Shown in pieces: positions 38,024 through 50,522 of a stretch of 64,000 nt of DNA (its first letter is position 1; each line of letters starts with the position of its first letter). The notes under the pieces are model-generated. The model saw only the letters and a program-made list of their open reading frames with translations, did no database searches and was not told the DNA's origin. Origin of the DNA: Callaeas wilsoni (taxonomy: Eukaryota; Chordata; Aves; Passeriformes; Callaeidae); the NCBI GenBank assembly GCA_013398955.1, contig VWPU01006269.1:62001-126000 (forward strand), written 5' to 3'. The position numbers and the translations under genes are program-made.

Positions 38024-39581
38024 CAAAGTCCTTGCAAAAATGTTTCTATACATTTTATTTTTAACTCTAGTCTTTCATATAAACTCCTGCAATTAAATAG
38101 TATTCCTTTATAATAATTAAAACCCTTATCTTTTTTCCTCTGTGTTCTGTGGATTATTGTCTTTAATTTTTATAAACGGGAGAAATGCAAAGATGTGTGC
38201 TTTATATACATAAAAAAGAGTTTCATCAAAGCATAATTATAGCAGAGAGCAGAATATGCAAATAAAGTGGTATTCAAGTATGGTATAGTCAATATGGTGC
38301 TTTCAGATTTTTGCCTTTTCTAGTTTCTAAACTCCAGGAACACTGTGCAAGCTGCAGCAATATCTTTCTGCAGCACGCTGCTGCTCGTATTACATAAACA
38401 GTGCTTGGCTGTTTTCTTCCATAGGAGCATCTGCTCAGCTGACAGTCCCTAGCGAACCAGCTTTGTTTTGCTCAAGGCACCAGTGATGAGTAATGGATCT
38501 GGCTAATCCTGATAATGTATGATGTAATTGTCAGAGGGGTTTAATTATCACTGCTTTACATGTGGGATTATTCTGTACTATAGTTTTTAGTTCGCTTACA
38601 GACGTTTCTAAATTTGCAAGAGCTGTGATGGGTTGTAGCTATACAATCAGCCATCATATTAACACATCTTCCTACCATGTTTAGCAGTACAGAGACAGAG
38701 CACAGAAGCTCAGCTTCTAACTTATAAAAGTAAATACTCTGTATTGTTTCATAAAACTATAATCAGAGCACTTTTGGGTCTAACATAAATCCTACTCTCC
38801 TACAAGAAGTTAAAATAAAAATGTTTATAGAATTTCAAAATCACTTGGCAATCAGATGGGCAGTAGAAGTTTTTTCTGTAAGTGAAAGTGATGACTAGTC
38901 AGTGTTAGCCCTCTGCCAGTGCTTTTAAGGTTTGACCCTTGAACACCATTTTTCTTTATTGTAGGAGATCCTAAGACTGAGGAAGGACTGAGAAAGTGAG
39001 ATTACTCTCTGTCTGTCCTGTAAGGGCACAGAAAAAGGTGCTGTTGCTTTGCAAGCTGTTGTGCAATGTGGTAACAATTGTCATACACAAGAGACAGAAA
39101 CCAAGGCAGCATCAGCTCTTCAGTGAGTAGTGTCACACAGAAAACAGTGGGATGACTGGGACTAATAGGAAACACCAAGAAGCAGCTAAAAGATGTATCT
39201 ACATAATCTATTTGCTCAAATATCCCCCCAGCCAGTCTGGAACAAATCAACTTTCTCACTCCCGAATGATAAATATTCCCTAAGTTCTTGCTGTCAAAAA
39301 ATGCAGCTTTTTGCCAGTGCTAGCTGTGACAGAGTATTCATCAGTTAGCCCTCAACAATGTTCTTCACTTCCATAGTCAGGAACAGGATGTAGGAATACA
39401 CTCGTGATTAAATAGCTCGAGATGCATGTCTGGGCTTCTAGTTCCCCCAGTGCTAGCCCCAGCTTTGCTACTGACTTTATATCACATCAAAAGAAAAACT
39501 GTATCTCATATTTTAAGAGAAAAAGCATCTCCTGAAATTTTGGTTTTTGGTAGTTAAAAGAACTACAACTTATCACAGGTC
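38024..39581. other. Probable intron; a possible conserved-element-like segment
   Basis: No gene is recognised. The segment 38430-38600 is rich in homeodomain-type core motifs (TAATTATC, TGATGTAATTG, GGCTAATCC) and has little simple repeat. That is the look of a conserved noncoding element, but I cannot test conservation. Confidence 0.25.
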
Positions 39582-39828
39582 GTAGCCTCAAGCTGTGCCA
39601 AGGGAGATTCAGGCTAGACATCAAGAGGAATTTCTTTGCAGAAGGGGTTGTCAATCATTGAAATGGACTGTCCATGGAGCTGGTGGAGTCCCTGTCCCTG
39701 GAGATGTTCAAGAAATGACTGGACACGGCACTTTGTGCCATAGTCTATCTGACATGGTGGTGATCAAATGTTGGACTAAAGGATCTCAGAGGTCTCTTCC
39801 AACCTAAATGATTCTGTGATTTTGTGAA
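39582..39828 (+). mobile_element. CR1 LINE 3' fragment
   Basis: The plus strand follows the CR1 3' end: 'agggagattcaggctagacatcaagagg', 'ttctttgcagaaggggttgtcaatcattgaa', 'cctggagatgttcaagaaatgactgg', then 'ggtctcttccaacctaaatgattctgtgatttt'. The octamer tail is present in imperfect form. It is 5'-truncated and noncoding, within the proposed intron and opposite to the gene. Confidence 0.92.
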
Positions 39829-40070
39829 CCCAGCAATCCCAACTACTATTGGTGACCTGTGACTGTGAATGCTCTTTAAGGTTTGTGTACCTATGCACAG
39901 CATACATATTTGCTGGTCCTTGGCAGCAAAAGATCAATTTCTTTTGTCAAAAATTCTATCCTAACAAGTCAACAAATATCAGTTCTTGTATATATATGTT
40001 CAGGTTACTTCAGATGACCAGACAGACTCTTTCACATGATTAATTTTTGACAGAGATGACCCCATACCCA

Positions 40071-40660
40071 TGTTGTGGTTTAACCCCAGGCAGCAGCCAA
40101 GCCTCACACAGCCAATCTGTCACTGCCCAGCAGTGGGGTTGGGGAGAGAATAGGAAAAGTAAAAAGTAGAGAACTCATGTGTTGAGATAAAGGCAGTTTA
40201 ACAGGGAAAGCAAAAACCACAATGCAAACAAACCAAAGCAAGGAATAAATTCACTGCTTCCCGAGGCAGGCAGGTGTTCAGCCATCTCCATGAGATTGGG
40301 GCCCCATCACATGCAGTGGTTACTTGGGAAGACAAACACCATCACTTCAAATGTCCTCTCTTTCTTCTTCTTCCTCCCCTCACTTTTATATATTGAGCAT
40401 GATGTCGTACGGTCTAGAATATTCCCCTGGTCAGTCTAGATCACCTGTCCAGGCTGTGTCTCCTACCAACCTCCCATCTACCCCCAATACCTCACCACTG
40501 TGGCAGTACAAAAAGCAGAAAAGGCCTTGGCTTTGTGTAAGACTTGCTCAACAATTAAAAAAAAAAATCTCTGTATTATCATCACTGTGATTAGCACTAA
40601 TTCAGGTCCCAGCTCCATTGGTTCTCTGACTTTCTCATGCTGGTGAAACTTTAACCATGT
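40071..40660 (+). mobile_element. ERVL-type solo LTR
   Basis: It begins TGTTGTGGTTTAACCCCAG and follows, block by block, a widespread avian LTR: 'tgttgagataaaggcagttta', a TATA box in TTTTATATAT at 40384-40393, 'ctagaatattcccctggtcag', 'tccaggctgtgtctcct', 'agcagaaaaggccttggctttgtgtaag' and 'ctctgtattatcatcactg'. The 3' end is eroded, so the right border near 40660 is approximate and no target-site duplication could be confirmed. No internal retroviral genes are present. The link to the ERVL class is from memory of this avian LTR family. Confidence 0.75.
40384..40393 (+). promoter_or_regulatory. TATA box of the ERVL-type LTR
   Basis: The sequence TTTTATATAT lies where the LTR family has its U3 TATA box. 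I see no evidence of present activity. Confidence 0.5.
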
Positions 40661-43600
40661 CTCTGGTATGTATCTCAATATGTCACTCCTACAATAAATT
40701 TATACAGAGGTGAGATTTATCTTGTGAAGACAGTAGGCACTAGAATAAGAAGGATGCTCTGTTATTTCCTCTTATTTTATTGTCTACAAACCTATCAGAT
40801 TAGAGAATGCAGGCAAAACCTTGTTATGACTGAAGTTATCAAAAAGACTACATCTGACATAAATAGGAACTTCCTTTTGTGTAGTAAATACAGTTATATA
40901 AAATACAGAATGATCATCCCTGAATTCTTTGTCAGGTATATATTTAAAACATAACCTCTGAAGATAATTAATTTAATTCTCCTGAATATCATTACACTGC
41001 TTAAAATCATTCTCTTTGGAGCAATGGGCCACTTTTAAAAAAAAAGATTTTCATGATCCAAGCGTTAATTTAATATTTTCCTTTCCAAATTGGCTACACC
41101 AATCAATAATATGAATTCACTCCACAACCTGTACAAAAAGACAATATGGGTTTTAAGTAGGACATTGTATGTGGAGGATTTTAAAAGTGTTTTTCTTAAT
41201 ATGAAATCTACAAATGCAGCAAATTAGTGAAGGCTTCCTCCTTTTCACAGCAACAAACAAAGATGAGTTTCTTCTCTATGCCTTAGCAATAGTCTGGGGT
41301 AATTGTTGAATCTGAGAAGTTCTAGAAACAAGTGCAATCTGATCAGGTCCTGTCTTGTCTGATGACACCCTCCAAGGCAGTGATCTAGTTTAATCACCTT
41401 TGTGAAGCAATTTCTTTAAACCTTCACAAACTGTTCAACCTTTCATCATTTATCCTCACTTTTGCTTACGGACCTCCTTGATTATAACATTACATGGCAC
41501 TAGCTTTCTCAGATATATCAGTCCTCTGAATATACAAAGAAATCAGTTTGATCTTTTGGCACAGATTTATAGAGCAATTCAAAGTGTCACATGGCAATAA
41601 CCTAAGGCTGTGTGTATGGAATTTTTTTTTTTAAATAATCTTTAATACTTCTAATGCAATTTGCAGTTGCTGCAGGGATTGGCAGTCTAATTTAATAGTA
41701 ATTTGTGAGTCAAAGGTGTTGACAATTCATCTCTGGAGAGTTGATTCTAGCATCTTGCTCTCTTCCAGCACTTCCAAACTAGGTCTTTTCTAGGGCTGAT
41801 ACTTCTCTACAGAAATTCAATATCCTGAATCTTTTATAATTTTATTTATGTTTCATTTTGACTTAGACTTCTTTCTACAAAAGTCTTATGAAAATACTTG
41901 ATATATTTGATTAAATCAAAGTTCTGTCTGTCTTTAAAATAAACACAAAAGCATGAAGAACCTAATTTCAAATATATGCCAAGAAAAAGAAGTCTTTAAG
42001 ATTCTTTCACACCAGAACAGATTTTAGTATCCGTATTTTCCTAATATATTTTAAAGCGCGTTCTGGTACCAGAGAAAGGGCACTCAGTTGGACAGTCCTT
42101 TTCTCTCTTGTGTTATAACTCACATATTAGATAATTTCAGAGCTAAGGAGAGGTGTTCTTGCAGTATTTGAAAACAACACATGATATCAAGCTTAAAAAT
42201 TGTAAGAAGCCTCAACAACAAAAGTCAGAGGACTGTTAAAAATGCAATTCATACTGGATAGTACAAACTTTCCCTATCATTTAACTTCACAGATCTTCCT
42301 TCTCTCTTGGTGTTGCCTAATGAAGAATTAAGAACTAAATCAGAAACCAGAGCTAAATTTTTCTTGGCTTCCTTGATGATTTGTGACAGTATCGTAACTC
42401 AAGCCTGTAAAATGAACATAGGACTGGAAGTGAGTTTTGATAGAGCTAAATGCAGTGCCCAGCTCTTGCATCATGTAGTTCTTCTTCATAAAATTGTCAA
42501 GTTTAGTTAAACAAACAGTTAGGTTTTTCCTTCTCCTGTGGGAGAAACCGAGTTGTCTCAGCACATCACTGTTGTAATAGTTAGGGACTTGCTTCTTATT
42601 TTTTTGGTAGATGATCCAATATTTTTATACCTATTACTCCTGTGCCAGAAGTATCCCTCAGCTTCAGTAATTTTTCTCCCTAACTGATGCTTGGTCTGCT
42701 ATAGCAAAGCTTGAGCACGTATCAAGGGGAGTGTATCCATAAATAAACGGGGACAGTGACACAGGGAGAGAAGCTGACTACTCAGTCTTATCAAATAACC
42801 TGTATGCCTTCCTCAGCATCTCCTTCTGCCTAGTGATCAGACCCAGAATTTGTCCATGCACATTTGTTCGACACCACATCTAAACCGCAGCATCTCTTAG
42901 TAAGATCAGTCCTTCTCTGTCCATACCCCCGAGATGTTTTATCAGTGTGTGTTTTATCAGTGTGCTATTGTCTCAGAACATTGCACCACTCTGGTTCCTC
43001 ACCCATTCTTACACCATGGGAGCAGTTACACTTACTTGGAGCAATCTGCTGAGTGCTCCACAGGACTGTGACTGCCTCGCTTGTGTATCAGACACAACTA
43101 TCTGTAACTGCACAATGAAGATGAAAGACAAATGATAATCACAAAAAAATTTTGATCTGCTGACAAGTATAAAATTTATTCTAAGTTGATGCTAGATTTT
43201 GTCCTGAGGAGTATTTCTGCTTACAGGAACAATGTTTCTCTTGTTCTAAGGAGCTTAATACATACTGTGGAGAATTGAACTTCAGCTGAGTTTTGAGCTT
43301 AATGGTCTGTAAAATGAAGATTTTTGAGCACAGCTCTTAATCCCACAGCTGTTCAGTTTACCAGTCAGTCAAATGGAGAGAGTAACGTTAATCCACCTTT
43401 TAGAAAATTTCAATGGGTAAAGCATGTTAAATCAGTTGCTCAAAAAATCAAACCCTCACTTGAGATTAATTTCTACAACCAGAGTATTGCTCATAGAAAG
43501 AGAGAGACTCTTCTCCATAGCTGAGAGATAATGTGTGCCCTCAATGTTCATTTGGTTTCATAGAATATAATGAAGCATATTCTTTGTAACACCTTTAGTA

Positions 43601-44186
43601 GTTTATACTATCTCTTCTCTAACTCTGTCTCCTCAGAAATGCATGTCTGAGAATCCATTACCTCTAGTAAACTTTTTCTCTACAGAACGGTATTACAATG
43701 TGAAAGATCAAGTCCTCTAGATTGAGCTATACAAGAAAGTGCCAGGATTAAACAGATAATCAAATCCCATAAAATGCCTCAATCAAATACAGTTTTCTGC
43801 TGTCAATTCCCTTTACTCTCATCTTGGCAATAGAAGGTAGCAGAAGAGAAATAAGTTTGAAGCTTTTTCCTTTTCCTAAGATTTTTTCGGTGAGCTTTTA
43901 AAATAAACTGTAACTTTCAACAGACAGCACAGGTCTTTTCATTTACTGTATCAAATGGGATCTAAGCAGATTATTGTATAAAATCGTGGCATCTTCCTGA
44001 ATCAGACGATATCCTGTAAAGAACAAGAAGCTTTCTTAAGAACACAGATGAGGCTAATGCTATAAAAGCACATCAAAATCAGATGTTGTCATTAGATGTC
44101 ATCATTATTGTCTTCTATAATTGCAGAGGAGACATTTTACTAAAAGGTGTGTATGGCTCTCTAATTCAAAGGCATCTTTGTCTAGA

Positions 44187-44371
44187 CACGGGATGTGTCC
44201 ATGTCACCTTGTCGTGCAGTGAGAGTGACCACGAGACCCTGCTGAGCGTGCACCCTACCCAAGGGGACCACTGGACTTGAGCAAACAGTCATCGTAACGT
44301 GAGCACGTACCGGCCACTGTGGGCACACGGCTTGCTCTCTGGTTTGGGTCTGTCACTGGCGAAAGCGTTGG
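44187..44371. other. CpG-dense patch of about 185 bp
   Basis: Eleven CpG dinucleotides fall in about 185 bases, in a region where CpG is otherwise rare. There is no TATA box, LTR end or exon that I can define. It could be a small CpG island, a regulatory element or a piece of a GC-rich repeat not recognised. Confidence 0.5.
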
Positions 44372-44990
44372 AACAGGTGATTTCTTACGTTATTCTGACT
44401 ACAACAGCACCATAAATCTAAACTAATGTAGGCAGAAGTGGGAAAAACGCTTACTGCTAGCCTTCACTTGATGCTGTGTATCACTGCACCCTGTTTCTTT
44501 TCTGAGTATAATGAAATCATAATGTTGTAATGCAATCAAACATGACATTTCATTTTGGGATCAGGTATCCACTATCACCTTTCAGAGTAGGCATCAAGCA
44601 GATTTTCTGCTGGATGCAGTGGCCATTATGAATGGAGAGTTAGATAATTAAAACTGCAGTTTAAAAAGAATCTATAAATATTTCTTATTTTTTCAAGTAA
44701 GGAAAACCTTTGAAATCCTAAATTCCTCATTTTCCAGGAAGAAAATTTGACATATTGGATCCTTACTGCTTACTAACAGTTCTGCTTTAAGCTGGAAATA
44801 GAGTTTATTATATCAACATCACAGAATATAACCTAGGGCAATAAAAGTCATTAGAAAGAGAAAAGCATTTCAAAATAAAAAAATTAAATCTGTCCTTTCA
44901 AAAAAACTTCCATCAAATTGTCAGAATTTCATTTTATATTGTATATACATGTATATGTGCAACCACTGAAGTCTTCTCAACTCAGTGAAT

Positions 44991-45019
44991 CTTTTTCTTT
45001 CTTTCCTTCTTTCCTTCTT
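44991..45019. repeat. Pyrimidine microsatellite (CTTT/CTTC units)
   Basis: A run of CTTT and CTTCC-like units, imperfect, about 29 bases long. Confidence 0.85.
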
Positions 45020-47559
45020 GTTGTCTTGGGGTGCCAAACCAGCACACTTGTATCAAGCATACTTTTGACATCAAGCACCTAGGTTTTGGGTTTATCATAG
45101 TCCTAATTTAAAAGACACAGTGACCCATCTTGAATATAGACACTACTTGTAGTTGTGCAATACTAACTGAAATATACCAATTATCCTTTTGAAAAGAATC
45201 CTTGGCTACAGAACATGTAGGCATGCATTCTTCATTGGAAAAACATAATTCCATTTGTCATGCACCATAGTCATAACCGAGGAGAGAAAAATATCATCTT
45301 TACTATCAACTAGTTAATTGAGGCTTTTAAAATGAGCTTACACAGTCAAGTATCAAACTAAACCAGACACAGTCATGAAAAATAACATATACCATCATAT
45401 AACTGGATTTGAACTCAAGGGCTACTAACAAGGTCACATATCTATTTCACTGCATTCCCCTAGCACGGAGGAATACATCTGATTTTCTTAAAATGATGTA
45501 ATCTCCAGAGCTCCTATAGGCCAAAAGCTTTCAGTAAGATATAGCTACTAGGCCTTTTTTAGGGTGACATTATTCTGGCTACAATGGTTAGAAAATATAT
45601 AAGTGAACTCACCACATTTCTGGTGGCAGGTAAGGCGTAGGGTTTGCCTGCTCAGGCACAGAACCATTCCAGCAGAGCCACGCTGCTGCTGCTGGATTCA
45701 GTGCATGAGTTACTCTGGTTTGTAGGACTAGGCATAGACATGGTTTTATGCTGCTAAAGCTGCTTGGACACTGCCCTTCTATTGCCTTACACACAGGCTC
45801 TCACCCATTTGCGACTACTGAACCAAGTGTGATGAGAAATACTTGTGAGAGAACTTGATGCAACGGGCTCTCTCAGGGAAGAGAGCCTGAGAAAGTAATT
45901 CCTCATGAAACATCTATACAGCTGGTCCTAAAACTCCACATTCCTGCACTGAATGAAGCAATTATTTAGTTAAGAAATCAAAACAAGATAATTTTTCTCC
46001 TTCTTTGGGTTTTTTATCTGTGCCCATGGAGAGGAAGAGTGAGCATGTGTCTCAAAATGTTTAATTATAGAAAGAAATTGGGAGATGGAAAGCTGTGACT
46101 GATTTTATTAACTTTGTGGTAGTATTTAACAGCAACATAGGTCTATTAATATTCCTCTTTTCCAATAAATTATTGTTGAAAATTGTAACTCTATCAGTTA
46201 TTGATCATTGCATTCTTATCTTAGATTCTGTTCTAGAAGTAAATGGAGCTTTAAACAGAGCAACTGCAAGAAATAAACTTAATAAGTATACTAACACCAT
46301 TAGCCTGCCTAATTGCAAGTTTCTGAAGTACCCCTTTTTTTAATGGATTAAGTTTTAACGAAAATAAAACATTAAAGATTCAGCAGATAAGACACTAAGG
46401 AACAATGTACTTTCAGTTTAATTTTAACTTCCCTAGTCTAGTGGTATACTTTACTGCTATGTATTTCCTCTTCCTATTATAAAACTTTGAATTTATTATA
46501 AGAACGATAGAATTTAATTAATGTAATTCTAACAATGCTACTATATAACAATAAATAATGAATAAAATTCTGAACAGATAAAAGTACCCTGTAGTAAAAT
46601 TAATATATCAAAAGTAAGTAAATAACAAACTACACAGAATATAGCTACCACCAAAATATTGCCATCTGAATGAAAAAAAAAAAAGAAAATTATTGTGTCT
46701 ACATAACCGACCACACTCAAAGAATACCCAGCTGACCAATGATTTCAAAGAAAGTGAGCAACTTTCTCATTAATCATGTTATGGTTTTAAATTGCGGAGG
46801 CCAGAAGCATTGCAGGCTTTGAATTGCATTCAGTATTTATACAGATAATGAGAACATTCATGATTCCACTAGAGAGAGTCAAATGATTTTTAGATGAGAT
46901 ATAGACTTGAGGGCTTCAGAGAAAAAATCAGCCTAAAAGTAGATGGGCTTCAAAACTTCACAGAGCTAAAAAAGTGGAAGTATTTTACAATTAGGTAAAA
47001 GAGAATCTATCTAGTATAGTTTGAACACACACCAGTACCCAGCATCCAAATTCTAGTCACTAATACGCTATTTACTGTAATTTTAGAAGCACGGTGTACG
47101 CTCAGATTCACACATACACATATAGATAATAATTTCCACTGTCTCCCTCTAAAAGGATTTATTTCACTATGACCATTAGAGCAATTTCCAAGTTAATAAT
47201 ATATTTTAAACACAGACCAGCTCCTCTAAAGGAACAGAATAATAATACAGACTAAGATAATATATTTTTTCCCAGTTTCTACAGAACTAATGCAGACTAT
47301 AGTAGAAAAGCTATTCTATACCGCTTACCATAGCAAATGTAATGCCATATTATCTTACATCTTTATTAGGTAATTTTGAAGAATTAGAAATAAAAACAAA
47401 GCAACCAACCATAGTTACTTGTACCACTGACCCAGATTTTTAGAAAAATAAAGTGTTCCATTCTCTCTGTGTAATTTCTTTTTTTTGCTAAGCTATCAGC
47501 ACAAGAAAAATAGGAAGGTAAAATAACTAACTGTTTCCAAATTACTTACTGTTTCTTAC

Positions 47560-47753
47560 CACATGACAGCCCCGCATTTGTTTCAGTGGGATGTCTGGTC
47601 CTGGAGACACAGCCAGCTTGCTCGAGGTACCACCTAAAAATACATGAGCCTTGGCAGGTAGATCGCACTGAAATCCCACTCTGATTTCTGAAAACTCCAT
47701 TATGATTCCATGTTCTTCGATCTCAAATGTCCAGAATGTTCTTTCAGCCACAA
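47560..47753 (-). CDS. Internal coding exon of an unidentified spliced gene
   Basis: On the minus strand a 194-base segment lies between an acceptor (pyrimidine-rich CCACTACCTTATCC..., ending CTAAG at 47754) and a good donor (GTG|GTAAGA, intron starting at 47559). It is open for 64 codons, in phase 1 at its start and phase 0 at its end. The translation begins VAERTFWTFEIEEHGIIMEF and ends PGPDIPLKQMRGCHV. Alternating hydrophobic residues suggest beta strands, and the FLGG...GC pattern faintly recalls laminin-G-type domains. That is too weak to name a family. Its start phase fits the exon at 49130-49233 (joined codon GTT, Val) and its end fits the terminal exon at 31713-31901. Alternative internal AG acceptors exist. 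Confidence 0.6.
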
Positions 47754-49129
47754 CTTAGAATTATTTAAGGATAAGGTAGTGGAGCTGTATAATCTGAAGT
47801 CCTGTATTTGTACTAATAATATCATTCTAAGCAATATTTATAAATTTATATAACAGGTTTTTTTTCCTTTGCGTGTCCAAACATACACCCACTATGCAGG
47901 AATCTATGAAAATCTGTGGCATTTACTATGAAAATGACATATAAACATATTTACTGGACAATGAACTTAAAAATAGTTTTGTATTTTTTTATTTTATTAA
48001 ATGACATTTTTTTATTTCAGCTTTTAGGTAAAAAGCCTCCACTTAGAATACTACTTTCAAAGACATTAGAAATATTTTAAATGAAACAAAAATTTCAATC
48101 ACTCTGCCACCCCAATTAAAAAAAAAAAATCAGTCAAAAACTATTTTAGATGTCTTTATAGAAGAAAAATTGCTTTCTGTTTCTGCCTGATGTAGCTGCG
48201 TGTCTCAGTTTCAAGTGTATTTGATTTCTGCATGTATGCAGGTATGATATGCAATGAAGTACGCAGTACTAATATCTGCTTAGAGAAGTGAATACATATT
48301 CAAAATACACAGCTGATGAAGGCTCATATATACACTTGCAGTGATCTATTTTTCATATGTCAAAAATGCTGGTGGTCATGTAACTAAATAGAGAAATTTT
48401 CTATTAACCAATATTAAAGTTATATACATGCAACAATATACTATTAAAATAAATCCCTTCTACACAGGACTTTATAAAAGAGCTGAGTAGAGATCATATT
48501 TGCATTTTCATCTTTGTGTTGTCATTTAGATTCTTCCAATTTCTTGTGTCTTATTTTTTATTTGCAGTTTCTGCCCTTTTTTTTCAAACAGCACAAGTGT
48601 CTCCATTCCTTGATTTCTGAATTTCATTTCCCAAGTATCAAAGACAACAGAACATCAAAACCACAGTGTATTCATTGAGTTAAGACATGAGTTTGATCCT
48701 GATTCTACATTATGAATTTATACACAAGTTCCAGTCTGCAGATGTCTCTAACTGGTTTTCTCATAGTTGAAACAAGATAACTAGAGAAAAAAAAAAAATC
48801 TTCCTATAAAAGAATTTTATACTCTTTTTTTTTCCTTTTTTCCTCTAATTTATCAGAAGAGCTAAATATGATGATTTTGTATGACTAGACTCTTGGATGC
48901 GCTGATGCCCATGATTAAACAGTTTATGAATTCATCTTGTGTAACAATGATAAATTGGCATTTATATCCTCAACTATTATAACAAACAACAGTTGAAATA
49001 GTAAGCATAGACTCTGAACCCTGCTGCATTTAACAACACATTTAATTTTTTCAATAAAACTAGAAATTAATTTATAGTATTTTAGCCATTGTCTTGTTAC
49101 TTTTCCTTTTCTCTGCCTCCTGCAGTTAC
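47754..49129 (-). other. Intron between two candidate coding exons
   Basis: About 1.4 kb of AT-rich DNA between the donor GTAACT (49124-49129) and the acceptor ending at 47754, both on the minus strand. No repeat family is recognised; several T and A homopolymers occur. Confidence 0.5.
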
Positions 49130-49233
49130 CCTTAATGAATTCTGAGGGTACATTTACAAGCATTGATGCAGATGAAGATTTATTCTTTGGTCCATAATCC
49201 GAACTGGCTACAAACAAGCCAGTTCCATTCCAA
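49130..49233 (-). CDS. Internal coding exon of an unidentified spliced gene
   Basis: A 104-base minus-strand segment follows a strong acceptor (CTGTTCCCTCTGTTTAACAG, ending at 49234) and precedes a moderate donor (AAGG|GTAACT, at 49129-49124). It is phase 2 at its start and phase 1 at its end, with 34 whole codons. The translation begins WNGTGLFVASSDYGPKNKSS and ends SMLVNVPSEFIK. The trailing G joins TT of the next exon to make Val in frame. The peptide contains an N-glycosylation sequon (NGT) and reads like real protein, but I do not recognise the family. The neighbouring exon lies 1.4 kb downstream; the last exon is 17 kb away. Confidence 0.6.
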
Positions 49234-50221
49234 CTGTTAAACAGAGGGAACAGTGCAGGTTATGGCCAAGTTAAAGCTTTCCTTTCCTCATAAATACACG
49301 TACTCTATTTTTAAAATAATTGCCTATGATTTCCAGACTGTATATCTCACTCCTTCTGGTTGGATTGGTGTATCTTTTCATGTCCGTGTTCTAAACGAGC
49401 ATAGTATGATGGATTTTTGGTGAATTACCTTATCCTTCTTTGAAAGCCGGGATACCTTGCATGTTCCACACTGCATGAGAGCCCATGCACAAATACAGAT
49501 AATAGTTCAGTGTAGCTAGTTTCCAGTAAATTATCATCTGTACTTCCTGAGAACTAATTTCCCTCATAGACAAGTTCTGACAGGCTGACACGATATCAGT
49601 GATTTATAGAAGTTGTTCTCAGCTACCTTCCCTGCAGAAATTAAAAGCAAAAGGTACTCTTTACTTCCCAGGGTTACTAGGAAGTCACTCATTAAAGGTC
49701 TTAAGATTCTTAAATCCACCCGACTGTTGTATGAATAATCAAATTTGCATGTTCATGGTTTCACATGGATATATAAAGCATATAAGAGAAGGAATCTAGA
49801 AACACAGCCAGGATTTTTTCCTTCTTAAAGAGTTCTCCCACCATGAGAATCTCCTGCAATATTTCTTTCTTACTCATTAGGAATATCAAGGCCATAAAAA
49901 ATTTCTTTTCTAAGTCAATCCTACATGCCATAACCAGTGGCCTTAGCATTTGCCAGTGATATATGAATGACAAGTCCTCATTCTACTTTGCTGCAAGAGT
50001 TCGCTTACCTTTTATGATTTTATTTTTGCATCCATTCACTTTTACATTGACCCTACTGGTTCCTTAATCCTCTCCTGAATGGAATTCAAGCTCTTCATTC
50101 TTCCTTCCTAAACCAGTGTACGATGCCTGCTAGGGTACATTTTATGCGCACACTTGTTTCCTCTGTTATATTATCCTCTGACCTTGTTCACTGATGCTGG
50201 AGCAGTAGGATAAAAGAGCTG
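49234..50221. other. Probable intron, nothing recognised
   Basis: AT-rich DNA up to the second solo LTR. A minus-strand AAG|GTAAGC donor-like site near 50010 follows a 14-codon open segment, but in a phase (1) that does not fit the exon at 49233 (start phase 2), and its acceptor is poor. Confidence 0.4.
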
Positions 50222-50227
50222 GATAGG
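50222..50227. repeat. Target-site duplication, left (GATAGG)
   Basis: This 6-bp copy pairs with 50795-50800 and abuts the first base of the LTR. Confidence 0.85.
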
Positions 50228-50449
50228 TATATTAGTACGCCAGCAGGCTGGCTGGGCCAGGAGAGCTGCAGCGTGTCCAGAGGTGCCCAACACGAGAGGA
50301 GGATGCTCTGTGGCACTGTGTGCCTCGCTAGCAGCTCCCTCGCCCATGCGGGGGAAGGCACGGAGCCACGCGTGCCTGGGGCTTATGGATTGCCCAAGCG
50401 TAGCCAGAGATCAATGAGTGAGGCGGCCCTTCGGTCAGTATTCCAAGGG

Positions 50450-50455
50450 TTTATT
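50450..50455 (-). promoter_or_regulatory. LTR polyadenylation signal AATAAA (copy 2)
   Basis: AATAAA on the minus strand, shared in position with copy 1. As the LTR is in the sense orientation of the proposed gene, it could in principle end transcripts early in this intron. Confidence 0.7.
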
Positions 50456-50514
50456 GCAGAAACTCCCTCGAAGGGGTCTGACATGAAGAGGGAAGGAACT
50501 TCAGCCCGGGATGC

Positions 50515-50522
50515 ATTTAAAA
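50515..50522 (-). promoter_or_regulatory. TATA-like element of LTR copy 2
   Basis: TTTTAAAT on the minus strand, about 60 bases upstream of the AATAAA, as expected at a U3/R boundary. Activity is unknown. Confidence 0.5.

Larger units (their letters stand above)
40661..47559. other. Probable intron; holds a CpG-rich patch and a CTTT microsatellite
   Basis: No exon compatible with the flanking phase-0 splice sites was found. A CpG-dense patch lies at 44187-44371 and a pyrimidine microsatellite at 44991-45019. A minus-strand exon-like segment near 45609-45700 with a GTGAGT donor has phase 2 at both ends and cannot fit between the two phase-0 sites. The rest is AT-rich. Confidence 0.4.

Noticed and set aside
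45597..45700. Exon-like minus-strand segment with a GTGAGT donor and a peptide rich in Ala and Pro
   Set aside because: It is phase 2 at both ends and so cannot lie between the phase-0 end at 47560 and the phase-0 start at 31901; its acceptor is weak and the Ala run comes from a short GCA repeat.
45865..45892. Short inverted repeat (GGCTCTC / GAGAGCC) forming a small hairpin
   Set aside because: A 7-bp stem is expected by chance many times in 64 kb and nothing around it suggests an RNA gene.
49990..50060. Minus-strand AAG|GTAAGC donor with a short open segment
   Set aside because: The open frame ends in phase 1, incompatible with the phase-2 start of the exon at 49233, and the acceptor is poor.
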